A stretch of 64,000 bases of DNA from a virus. A program made the position numbers and the translations under genes. The number at the start of each line of letters is the position of its first letter. Position 1 is the first letter of the stretch. Under the pieces are notes generated by a model that did not search any database, had not been told where the DNA came from, and saw only the letters and a program-made list of their open reading frames with translations. Shown piece by piece: positions 23,459-30,947 of this stretch. The stretch is taken from positions 108,724 through 172,723 of IMG/VR virus record IMGVR_UViG_3300009082_000016; one strand, written 5' to 3'.

Positions 23459-23748
23459 GTGTGCCTGCTCCTCGCCCTCGGCTCCGTGCCGAGCTCCTTC
23501 TTCTCGATCCTGGTGGCCACATCGTTCCGACGCTCGAGCTCCAACTGCTCCTGCATGTCGATCGGAACGACGATCCGTTCGAACGCCCAGTCGGCACCGT
23601 CCTGGATCTGGTCACCCAGCTCGAGGGCGATCGCCCTGCTGTCACCGAAGGAGAACTTCTCCAGCTGGTCGCGGTCGACGGGGTACGCGGCCGCCTTGCG
23701 GCGGACCAGGGCGATCTCGCCCGCCCGCAGGAACCCGATGACCCTCAC
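23452..23748 (-). CDS. Hypothetical protein
   Basis: Encodes 98 residues starting MRVIGFLRAGEIALVRRK. Mixed alpha/beta with an Asp/Glu-rich centre and a basic C-terminal helix (ELERRNDVATRIEKKEL). Overlaps the upstream gene by 4 nt. Confidence 0.7.
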   Translation of the reverse strand: MRVIGFLRAGEIALVRRKAAAYPVDRDQLEKFSFGDSRAIALELGDQIQDGADWAFERIVVPIDMQEQLELERRNDVATRIEKKELGTEPRARSRHTW

Positions 23749-24266
23749 CCCTTCTCCTCCGGGGGCTTCACCTCGGCATCCTGCGCCGCCTTCTGGCTCT
23801 CGAGGTGCTTGCGGATCATCGCCTCCATCTCCTTCGAACGAATCTGGGCCACCGCGTGGGCGTTCTCCAGGATCCGCATCGCGACGCGGGCGCCCAGGCC
23901 GACCGGGTCGGCCTTGATGCCCCAGACCGAGCTGACCATCACCGTCTCGATGACCGCCAGCACCTTCTGCGGCTCCATGCCCGAGAAGAGACGGGCCAGG
24001 AAGATGGCGTTCGGCGACAGCGCCGTGTCGTGGTCGCCGCCCATCGGGAACGTGAGCAGGGCCATGTGGTGCTTGTCCCGCACCGCCTCCCCGGCCGGCG
24101 ACGTGGACAGGTAGAGGCAGCCGATCGGCGCAGCCCCGACCAGCTCCTGCAGTGCCTCCTGTTCGCCCCCGGGCAGGGTTTCGAGCTCCTTCTGCAGCCG
24201 GGCGATCTCGTCGGAGATGTGCTCGCAGACCTTGTTGTACTCGACCAGGAACTCCTTGGCGTTCAT
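23745..24266 (-). CDS. Helical hypothetical protein
   Basis: Encodes 173 residues. N-terminal helical region (ISDEIARLQKELETLPGG), a hydrophobic centre with several Gly, and a long C-terminal helix ending in PPEEKG. Overlaps by 4 nt the probable initiator gene upstream, with which it is likely co-translated; a replication-accessory role is only a position-based guess. Confidence 0.65.
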   Translation of the reverse strand: MNAKEFLVEYNKVCEHISDEIARLQKELETLPGGEQEALQELVGAAPIGCLYLSTSPAGEAVRDKHHMALLTFPMGGDHDTALSPNAIFLARLFSGMEPQKVLAVIETVMVSSVWGIKADPVGLGARVAMRILENAHAVAQIRSKEMEAMIRKHLESQKAAQDAEVKPPEEKG

Positions 24267-25693
24267 TCGTCGACTCCCTTCTTCAGCTGGATGCGGTAGT
24301 AGGTCAGCACCCAGCCTGGTGTGAACCCCACCCTCTCGGCGCGGGGGTTTTCACGCGCATCCTCTCCGGCCTCCTCGATGATCTCGACCAGCTTGCGCCG
24401 GACGGCATCCTCCTCTTCGGCAACATGCAGCGGCAGCCGCCCGACCTTGTGGAACTCCTCCCGCAGCTTGATGAGGCTCTTCCGCATCGCCACCGTGTAG
24501 ACGGCCTTCGCCGGCGCCCACAAGCGGTTGTACGTCGCCTCCCACGTCTTCCGGATGAAGGTGTCCCAGGTCCGCGCTTGATCGCGGCTCAGATGGTACA
24601 CCTCGTCCGGCGGTGTCCTCTTCGGCTCGGGCTTCCCCTGATAGGTGCCCACCGACACCACGGCCATCGATTTCGGCCGTGCGTCGGACAGATGCCGCAA
24701 CCGGACCTGGTAGAACGCCTTCTCGGGCGGCGTGAGATCGCGCTGTAGCGACTCCCGCAGCGCGGTCGAGCTCTCGAACGAGTCGAGCAGGTCGATCTGC
24801 TCGTCCGTGTAGTCCCGGAAGCGGGAGCGCAAGGTTGCTGCGGCGTCCGGGGGGAGAGCTTCCAGGACGTCGCGGACCCGGACGAGTTTCGCCACGCGTT
24901 CGTTGTAGCGGTAGATCAGGATGTTGGCCGCGTTCGTCACGGACAGGTCGTCCGACCGCTTCATCTCCAGAATCTGTGCCCGCAGCGCCTGCAGCGGCAG
25001 GTCATCAAAAGCACGGACGGCCTCCAGCGGGAGCTCCGACGCCGCGGCGACGGGTTCGACCTGCCCCTCCGGTTCGACCTGCCCCTCCGGTTCGGCCTTC
25101 TTCTTCGACTCTTCCATCCTCAGGTCCCTCGGCTTCGGGCGGGACAGGTACGTTTCGCCATACCCGTTGTCGCCCTTCTCTCGAAGGAGACGCAAATCCC
25201 GCAGGCGCGTCAACCACCTACGGATCTTCTTCCACTTCATGCCGGTCTGCTGGACCATCGAGTGCCGGAACAGGCGGTCGACGGCCACCTCCGGCGATCC
25301 GGGTCGCACGAACGTGAGGGCGGAGACCAGCACCAGGGCGGCCTGGCAGCTGCCCGTCCGGCGTGTAAGCTCGGCGAGCGTCGCCAAGTCGTACTCGGCG
25401 TAGAACTTCCCCGGCGCGTCGGGGCGGGCGTCCTTCGGGTCATCCACGACCCCGTCGTCAAGCATCCCCAACATCTGGAGCTGGCGGAGATTCCGGGTGA
25501 CCGTGCGGTAGTGCTGACCGGTCGCCCTGGCGACTTCCACGGGCAGGGGGAGCTCGGGCCTCCCGTTCCGAATGACCAGCAACGACCGGACGCCCAGGAA
25601 GGTGTAACGGCCTGCCCATTCCACACGCGCCGGCTGCCCGTGCCCAGCAAGCATCATGAGCAGCCTCACCGAGATGGTCGGGGCGTCCGGCAT
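24263..25693 (-). CDS. Probable replication initiator or helicase loader
   Basis: Encodes 476 residues. The N-terminal part has winged-helix-like segments: PVEVARATGQHYRTVTRNLRQLQMLGML (about 50-77) and MKWKKIRRWLTRLRDLRLLREKG...ETYLSRP (about 150-180). A low-complexity Glu/Pro/Val stretch follows (about 190-210), then a helical C-terminal region. Two winged-helix domains plus the iteron array 2.2 kb away and the helicase gene upstream suggest an iteron-binding initiator or a helicase loader. I do not recognise a named family. Confidence 0.5.
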   Translation of the reverse strand: MPDAPTISVRLLMMLAGHGQPARVEWAGRYTFLGVRSLLVIRNGRPELPLPVEVARATGQHYRTVTRNLRQLQMLGMLDDGVVDDPKDARPDAPGKFYAEYDLATLAELTRRTGSCQAALVLVSALTFVRPGSPEVAVDRLFRHSMVQQTGMKWKKIRRWLTRLRDLRLLREKGDNGYGETYLSRPKPRDLRMEESKKKAEPEGQVEPEGQVEPVAAASELPLEAVRAFDDLPLQALRAQILEMKRSDDLSVTNAANILIYRYNERVAKLVRVRDVLEALPPDAAATLRSRFRDYTDEQIDLLDSFESSTALRESLQRDLTPPEKAFYQVRLRHLSDARPKSMAVVSVGTYQGKPEPKRTPPDEVYHLSRDQARTWDTFIRKTWEATYNRLWAPAKAVYTVAMRKSLIKLREEFHKVGRLPLHVAEEEDAVRRKLVEIIEEAGEDARENPRAERVGFTPGWVLTYYRIQLKKGVDE

Positions 25694-25696
25694 GGC

Positions 25697-26545
25697 CTAC
25701 TCCGCGGAGGCACCCTTCTTCGGGCGCATGCCGCGGACGCGGGCCTTGGCCGCCTCGATCTCCTTCTGCAGATCCTTGGGCACGTCCTTCTTCTGGATCG
25801 CCACCGCGATCCCGTCCGACATGCCCTTGTGGTACTCGCTCTCATGCACCTTCGGAGCGAGCACATCGAGCATCAGGGCCAGCGGCTTGTAGCCGAGCAC
25901 CTTGAAGGCGCCGGCCTCCTTGCTGGCCTTCTTCTTGGCGCCCTTGTCGCCCTTCGCCGCCTCCAGCGTCTCGAGGTACCGCTTCAGGGCGGACTCGAGC
26001 CTGGCCTCCGTCCAGCCGTCGGAGATCCACTGCTCGGCCGTCGAGAAGGGGAACTTCCCCTCGTCGATGGCGCGGAGCATGGATTCCGGGGCCTTGTTGC
26101 GGACGGCCAGCACGCGACTGGCCCGGGACGCCGTGATGCCGCACCGCTTGGCGACCTCGCCGAGCTTGTGCCCGCGTCCGACCATCATGCGGAGGTAGTC
26201 CGCCTCGTCGAGCGGGCCGTGCTCGTGCCGCTGGTCGTTCGCGATGAAGCTCATCACGAGGGCGTCGGTCTCGTTGCCCTCGTACAACTTGACCTCGACC
26301 TCCGCGAACGCCTTCGGGTCGCTCTCGCGGATGGCCTGGATGGCCTCGAAGCGATGCCGGCCGTCGACGACGTCGTACGTCGTCGTGTCCTTCCCGCCCA
26401 CCCGGCTGCGGACGGGACGAACGAGCAGCGGGACCTGCAACCCTTCGGTCGCGATGGACTTCGACAGCCCGACGATGTCGCCCTGGGTGCGGCGGTAGCT
26501 GGGCAGTCGATCGACGTGCAACGACTCGAACGGAACCTTTGCCAT
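25697..26545 (-). CDS. ParB-like protein
   Basis: Encodes 282 residues. Opening FESLHVDRLPSYRRTQGDIVGLSKSIATEGLQVPLLVRPV, then YDVVDGRHRFEAIQAI (about 58-73), follow the ParB/Srx fold (box with DGxHR in place of the usual GERR). GHKLGEVAKRCGITASRASRVLAVRN is the helix-turn-helix. The long Lys-rich C-terminal region is not typical. It may bind DNA for partition or regulation, or act as a ParB-type CTPase switch or nuclease. No ParA is adjacent; a ThiF-like gene lies 8 kb away. Confidence 0.8.
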   Translation of the reverse strand: MAKVPFESLHVDRLPSYRRTQGDIVGLSKSIATEGLQVPLLVRPVRSRVGGKDTTTYDVVDGRHRFEAIQAIRESDPKAFAEVEVKLYEGNETDALVMSFIANDQRHEHGPLDEADYLRMMVGRGHKLGEVAKRCGITASRASRVLAVRNKAPESMLRAIDEGKFPFSTAEQWISDGWTEARLESALKRYLETLEAAKGDKGAKKKASKEAGAFKVLGYKPLALMLDVLAPKVHESEYHKGMSDGIAVAIQKKDVPKDLQKEIEAAKARVRGMRPKKGASAE

Positions 26546-27885
26546 CAGTCCTCCTCCTTCCGACTCGTTTTGTCTGCATATTCGGAGATGCCGCTCTTGT
26601 CGGTCATCCTCCGAGCCTTCTTGCCGCGGTTGGCGATTTTCAGAAGCTCGACCTCAACCGCGGCGGTGTTCTTGAGCAACATGAGCTCGCGGTAGTCCCC
26701 GAACGGCGGCGGATTGATCAGCAGCCCACCCAGCGGGAACTCCCGGGACTTCGCGACGTGGATCAGCAACTTCGTGCTGTCGTCATCGTCGATGTAGATG
26801 TGGGTGCGGTACAGGATGTCCGCCCTCTGGGAGACGACGTCGCTTCCGTACAGGTCGTCTCCGCCTCCACCACCGCTGCTCTGCTCGGACTTCTTCCGGC
26901 TGGCATGCAGCGTGGCGACCACGGGGATCTTGTGCTCCCGCGACATCTGCTGGAGCAGCTTGATGCCCTTGGTCAGCGACTTCCGGTCCTCCGGGTCGAT
27001 CTTCGGGTCCATCTCGAGGTAGGCGCTGTCGATGAACAACGCGTCCGGCTTCGCCAGATCGACCTTCCGCTGGACCTCCGACCCCTTGATGGAGTCGGGA
27101 CCGACCAGGTGCAGGTTGGCATACTCGCCGGCGCCGCCCATCGAGATCAGCTCCATGACCTGGAGCAGGGCGCTGCGCTGGTCGTCGTTCATGTTGTCCT
27201 GGCGCACCCGCTCGTAGGGCACGCCCGCGATGAGCGACGCCAGCCGCTGGCAGATGATGTTGAGCGGCAGCTCGCAGGACACGAGCATCAGGTTCAGGTC
27301 GGTCCGCTCCTTCATCAGGTGGGCGATGATCGACAGCAGCGCCCAGGTCTTCATCGTCCCCGGGCGCCCGTAGATGATGCTGACCTCCGAGCCCATCAGG
27401 CCCAGCGAGGCTGTGGTCAACGAGTCCCACGGGAACGGCAGACCCTTTGGGACGGCACGACCTTTCTCCAGCCGCTCGGCCAGCTCCCGCATCGGAAGCC
27501 TCACCGGCACGACCGACTTGTCCCCGTGCCCGATGAGCGCCTCCCGCATCTGCTCGTAGGCCTTGCGCCCCACGTTGTGCGGGTCCTTCCGAAGGTCGAG
27601 CGGGTCGGGCAACGCCTGCTCCAACTCCCGCGCCAGGGAGAGCTTGATGATCTCCTCGGCCAGCGTCTTCACCCCCAAACCCGTAGGGATGTCGATCCAC
27701 TCGGTGAACCCCGACCGCTCCATGAAGATGTCCTTGGTCGGGATGTCCCCGTTGTGCGACTCGGCGAAGCGGAGCAGGAACTCGTAACCGGCCCGCTCCC
27801 GCGGGTTGCCGAAGTGCTCCGGGTCGAGCCCCAACTTCTTCGCCGTTTCCAGATCCCGCTGCTCGACGATGGCAGTCAGGACCAT
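26545..27885 (-). CDS. DnaB-like replicative helicase
   Basis: Encodes 446 residues. N-terminal helical domain (1-125), then the RecA-like core: YGRPGTMKTWALL (Walker A, about 168-180), LVSCELP (motif 1a), DALFIDSAYL (Walker B, about 260), VVATLHASRK (motif 3 with sensor) and DVVSQRADILYR (about 330-341). The order matches DnaB-type hexameric helicases that unwind DNA ahead of the fork. It has its own structured leader upstream and overlaps the ParB-like gene by 1 nt. Confidence 0.85.
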   Translation of the reverse strand: MVLTAIVEQRDLETAKKLGLDPEHFGNPRERAGYEFLLRFAESHNGDIPTKDIFMERSGFTEWIDIPTGLGVKTLAEEIIKLSLARELEQALPDPLDLRKDPHNVGRKAYEQMREALIGHGDKSVVPVRLPMRELAERLEKGRAVPKGLPFPWDSLTTASLGLMGSEVSIIYGRPGTMKTWALLSIIAHLMKERTDLNLMLVSCELPLNIICQRLASLIAGVPYERVRQDNMNDDQRSALLQVMELISMGGAGEYANLHLVGPDSIKGSEVQRKVDLAKPDALFIDSAYLEMDPKIDPEDRKSLTKGIKLLQQMSREHKIPVVATLHASRKKSEQSSGGGGGDDLYGSDVVSQRADILYRTHIYIDDDDSTKLLIHVAKSREFPLGGLLINPPPFGDYRELMLLKNTAAVEVELLKIANRGKKARRMTDKSGISEYADKTSRKEED

Positions 27886-27919
27886 GCTTTCCTCGTGGAT
27901 GGTACACCTCCCTTCCCAG

Positions 27920-27970
27920 GCCTCGGACAGCGGTAAGAACGGGCCGGAAACCCGCTGGGAGGTCCGAGGC
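27920..27970 (-). promoter_or_regulatory. Structured 5' leader of the helicase operon
   Basis: In the 159-nt gap before the helicase gene, arms 27920-27928 and 27962-27970 (GCCTCGGAC/GTCCGAGGC) pair over 9 bp. Inside, AGCGG pairs with CCGCT and CGGG with CCCG, giving a stacked three-stem element. It ends about 35 nt before the start codon, and the ribosome site (GGGAGG) follows it. This may control helicase expression or act as an attenuator; no poly-U follows. I see no clear promoter in the rest of the gap. Confidence 0.5.
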
Positions 27971-28044
27971 GAGGGTGATCGTCGTGCTGATCAGGCACGC
28001 CGCCGGCCCGGCAGCCCTCTATCGGGGTTGTGGCCGTTCGTCAA

Positions 28045-28920
28045 CTAGACATCGATGACGCGACCGAGCTTCTCGGCCTGCGGCACAACGTCCTCGAGCA
28101 CCGCGAGCGCCATCGAGAGGTCGCCCTTGAAGTTCTTGAAGTCGTCCGCGGTCTTGCCCGCCAGGATCTTCCCGACCTCCGTCACCAGCGGCGCCAGCGG
28201 CGGGTCGTCCTGCTCGTGGAACTCCGCGCAGTAGAGCTGCAGGCCGGCGACGACGGACTGGTAGATGCGCTTGCCCTTCTGGAGCTCGGACAGGAGCGTC
28301 TTCGCGCCGTCGATGAACTCGTCCCGCTTCTCCTGCTGGCCGAGCTTGTCCGCCTTTTCCAGCGTCTCCTGCAGCTGCTTCACCTGCGCCGCCTTCACCT
28401 CGGCGGGGACGTTCGGGTCGTCGATGATGACGACGTGCAGGTCGGACAGGCGGATCTTGAACCGGTCGAGGATGGCTTCCCGCGTCTTGGGGAAGTCCTC
28501 GTCGTTGTACAGGTTCTGCAGGTCGTCCTTCGCCGCGGCCTTGATCTCGCCGATGTTGTCGGCGAACACCTCGGCGAGGGCCTCGCGCTTCTGCTCGTAG
28601 TCCTTCACGTACTTGAGCAGCTCGTTCGCGTCGTACCGCGGCTGGCGCTCGCCGGGCGTCTCGCTCGGGCTGGGCTTGGTCCGCTTCCAGTAGGTCGACT
28701 TGAACTCGGAGTCCAGGGCGTTGATGTCCGCCAGGAACTCCTTCCGGATGAACTGCTTCTGGAGCGACAACTTGTCCCGGGCGACCTTCTTGCCGCCGTT
28801 GTCGTCCTCCCCCTTGACCTCCTTCACGAGGTCGCCGGAGATCGTCTTCTGCGTGCCGATCATCGACACGCGGAGCCGGAACGCGCGGTAGCCGGCGAGG
28901 ATCTTCACCTCCTTGATCAC
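28045..28920 (-). CDS. Helical hypothetical protein (291 residues)
   Basis: Starts with a GTG at 28920 that overlaps the upstream stop (GTGA). Beta-like N-terminus (IKEVKILAGYRAFRLRVSMIG), then a highly charged, almost wholly helical body with many Lys, Asp and Glu. No membrane segment or cysteine motif. It lies last in the operon containing NrdG and the AAA cassette. The length and layout slightly recall DUF3150 proteins, which accompany AAA ATPases, but I cannot confirm this. Confidence 0.65.
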   Translation of the reverse strand: MIKEVKILAGYRAFRLRVSMIGTQKTISGDLVKEVKGEDDNGGKKVARDKLSLQKQFIRKEFLADINALDSEFKSTYWKRTKPSPSETPGERQPRYDANELLKYVKDYEQKREALAEVFADNIGEIKAAAKDDLQNLYNDEDFPKTREAILDRFKIRLSDLHVVIIDDPNVPAEVKAAQVKQLQETLEKADKLGQQEKRDEFIDGAKTLLSELQKGKRIYQSVVAGLQLYCAEFHEQDDPPLAPLVTEVGKILAGKTADDFKNFKGDLSMALAVLEDVVPQAEKLGRVIDV

Positions 28921-29504
28921 GGCGACTCCGCCGCGGCGCCCGACCGCTGGACCGATTGCTGGGCCCACCGCTCGACCGTCGTCTCGACAACCTGGTTCAC
29001 CACGCTCCGCCACGACTCGGCCTGGTAGTACTTGTGGATCGACCCCGCGTGCCAGAACACCCGGAGCTCGTGCCGGTCCAGCTGCGTGTCGCTGCAGACG
29101 ATCTGGTGCCGGATGCCGATCAGCCGACCCTGCAGGTCGTCGCGGATGAGCTCGAGCAGCATCAGGGCATGTACGCGGTCGGGGAGAAGGGGGTTCTCAT
29201 CGTCCTCCGTGCGGAACGTGGCTTCGATGACGGCCGCGAGCCACTTGACTCCGTGGTAGACGAAGCTCCGATCGAAGCAGACGCGACACGGTCTGAACTG
29301 CCGAGCGCCCTCGGCGTTGATGTAGTCCGACTCCGCCTCCGTGAGGGGCCAGAACTCCGGGTGACCGGTGTCGTCGTCGATGTAGCCGTGGTCCAGGGAC
29401 AGGATCGCAAAGTCGCGAGCGCAGAAGTTCCCGGCATCCTTCCCGTCCCTCGTCAGGATGACGGGCGTCCCCGAGGCCTGCGCGTTGCGCGAATCTTGGC
29501 TCAT
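28917..29504 (-). CDS. Hypothetical protein
   Basis: Encodes 195 residues from the ATG at 29504 (ATGA overlap), two codons after an alternative ATG. A central RPCRVCFDRSF pair, several His and Trp, and a C-terminal helix ending in Gln/Ser-rich residues. No family is recognised. Confidence 0.65.
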   Translation of the reverse strand: MSQDSRNAQASGTPVILTRDGKDAGNFCARDFAILSLDHGYIDDDTGHPEFWPLTEAESDYINAEGARQFRPCRVCFDRSFVYHGVKWLAAVIEATFRTEDDENPLLPDRVHALMLLELIRDDLQGRLIGIRHQIVCSDTQLDRHELRVFWHAGSIHKYYQAESWRSVVNQVVETTVERWAQQSVQRSGAAAESP

Positions 29505-29791
29505 TGGCACTTCTCCTCTCTCAGCCTGAGCGTGCAGCGGTCACGCCCGGGCTTGCAGCAGTACCGCTCTCGTACGTCGATCGAATACCGCCCCCGACAG
29601 CGGTCGGACTCGAACTGCGTCGTCGGGCGGCGGTAGAACACCTCCCAGGCGTCCTCCCCCGAATCGCAGGGGAACGACCCGACGGTCGCCGGGTCCAGCG
29701 GCCGGCGGAACCCGCCGTCGGGGACGTCGGGAACCGGGGCGCTACAGCCCAGGAACGCCGATGCCAGTACGAACCAGATCGTCGTTTTCAT
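29501..29791 (-). CDS. Small lipoprotein
   Basis: Encodes 96 residues. MKTTIWFVLASAFLGCS is a signal peptide II with lipobox F-L-G-C (C16). The mature part has six further cysteines (FPC, RC, YCC, RC, KC), possibly disulfide-bonded in the envelope. It overlaps the end of the NrdG-like gene by 50 nt. Superinfection exclusion is a known job of phage lipoproteins, but nothing here shows it. Confidence 0.7.
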   Translation of the reverse strand: MKTTIWFVLASAFLGCSAPVPDVPDGGFRRPLDPATVGSFPCDSGEDAWEVFYRRPTTQFESDRCRGRYSIDVRERYCCKPGRDRCTLRLREEKCQ

Positions 29792-30296
29792 CCAACAGGA
29801 ACTCGACCTCGGGGATATCCTCGAGGTCCTCCCGGGTGATGCGCCCCGTGGGGAAGCGCAGCTCCTGGTTCTTCGAGGACAGGAGCGGGGGGTCGCCCTC
29901 GGTCCGCGGGCAGGTCTTGTCGTACGGGCCGGCGACGATGAGGTCGAAGAGGCCCATGACGGGCCCCATCAAGAGGTGGAGTGCTGCCGCACTGTATCCC
30001 GTGAACAGCACCCAACGCAGATCCGGCCGCTGGTCGGTCACCGCCGCGACCAGCAACTCGACCCAGCCTTCCTGCTCCAACGGCTCGCCGCCGGAGAGGA
30101 CGACCGTGTCGATGTCCGGCGTGGCGAGAATCCTATCGACGAGATCCAACAGAAGGATTTCCGTCCCGCCGGCGGGGTCCCACGTCTCCGGGTTGCAGCA
30201 GCCCTCGCAGTGCCTGCTGCAGCCTTGGAACCAGACGACGAATGATCGGCCGGGCCCGTTGGCGAGCGAGCCCGAGAGCGTGGCATGGATTCGCAT
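29742..30296 (-). CDS. nrdG: NrdG-like radical SAM activase
   Basis: Encodes 184 residues. GPGRSFVVWFQGCSRHCEGCCNPETWD is the hallmark of anaerobic ribonucleotide reductase activating proteins: CxxxCxxC ligates a 4Fe-4S cluster (C26, C30, C33), and GGEP (about 69-72) binds AdoMet. NrdG makes the glycyl radical on the class III reductase NrdD. No nrdD is visible in this window, so the partner is elsewhere in the phage, is the host enzyme, or the activase serves another glycyl-radical or modification reaction. Confidence 0.8.
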   Translation of the reverse strand: MRIHATLSGSLANGPGRSFVVWFQGCSRHCEGCCNPETWDPAGGTEILLLDLVDRILATPDIDTVVLSGGEPLEQEGWVELLVAAVTDQRPDLRWVLFTGYSAAALHLLMGPVMGLFDLIVAGPYDKTCPRTEGDPPLLSSKNQELRFPTGRITREDLEDIPEVEFLLDENDDLVRTGIGVPGL

Positions 30297-30301
30297 CTGC
30301 C

Positions 30302-30493
30302 TCAGTGCTTCAGGCCGATCTTCTGCTGCTGGTGGGCGGTGTACTCGATCGTCTTGTGGGACGAGACGACCTTCCCGCCCAGCGCCGCCTGCAGGTCCTT
30401 CAGCTCGTGCGTGCAGCTGGGGCCCTTGATGCCCTCGACGGTGAACTCGGTCGTCCCCTCCTCGAAGTCGACCTCGATGATGACCTTCTTCAT
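30302..30493 (-). CDS. DUF2997 family protein
   Basis: Encodes 63 residues. MKKVIIEVDFEEGTTEFTVEGIKGPSCTHELKDLQAALGG matches the DUF2997 pattern: a beta hairpin, then G-x-S-C and a helix ending in a Leu-Gly turn. DUF2997 proteins commonly sit next to DUF1257/Ycf35 and AAA genes, as here. Biochemical role unknown. Confidence 0.75.
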   Translation of the reverse strand: MKKVIIEVDFEEGTTEFTVEGIKGPSCTHELKDLQAALGGKVVSSHKTIEYTAHQQQKIGLKH

Positions 30494-30503
30494 GCCCGTC
30501 CTC

Positions 30504-30947
30504 CTACTTCACCCAGATCATGCGCTTCTTCGTCGCGCTGACCGGGATCGTCTGCTGCAGCCGGTAGCCCTTCCGCAGCATCACCTTCTCCTGGACGTGC
30601 ATGCCGTAGTGGCCGGACAGCTTCTTCAGGAACCTGCCGTCGTACGACATCCCGACCTTGCTGGCGCTCGGGTCGATGTGCTGGTCGTACTCCGACACCC
30701 GCATCTCGTAGCTGCCGTCCGGCATCCGCTCGAACCCGATGTCGTTCGAACCGACACCGACGTGCTCCTTGCGGACGATGATGTTGGCCTTCTGCACGCG
30801 GCGGTCACCGCGGTAGCCGCGCAGGTTCTCGGCCTGCTCGTGGACCTCGATGTGCTTCCGGTCGAAACCCACGTCCACGAGCGCCTTGACCAGGCTCTCC
30901 TCCTCCGCCGAAACGAAGGAGGTCTGCATCTTGTGGTACTCGCTCAT
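30504..30947 (-). CDS. DUF1257/Ycf35-like protein
   Basis: Encodes 147 residues starting MSEYHKMQTSFVSAEEESLVKAL. The order RGYRGDRRVQKANIIV, DIGFERMPDGSYEM and FLKKLSGHYGMHVQEKVMLRKGY follows DUF1257 (plastid Ycf35): two alpha/beta repeats ending in a strand. Its ATG overlaps the stop of the AAA gene. In cyanobacteria, plastids and some bacteria it accompanies Ycf46-like AAA proteins; its mechanism is unknown. Confidence 0.75.
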   Translation of the reverse strand: MSEYHKMQTSFVSAEEESLVKALVDVGFDRKHIEVHEQAENLRGYRGDRRVQKANIIVRKEHVGVGSNDIGFERMPDGSYEMRVSEYDQHIDPSASKVGMSYDGRFLKKLSGHYGMHVQEKVMLRKGYRLQQTIPVSATKKRMIWVK

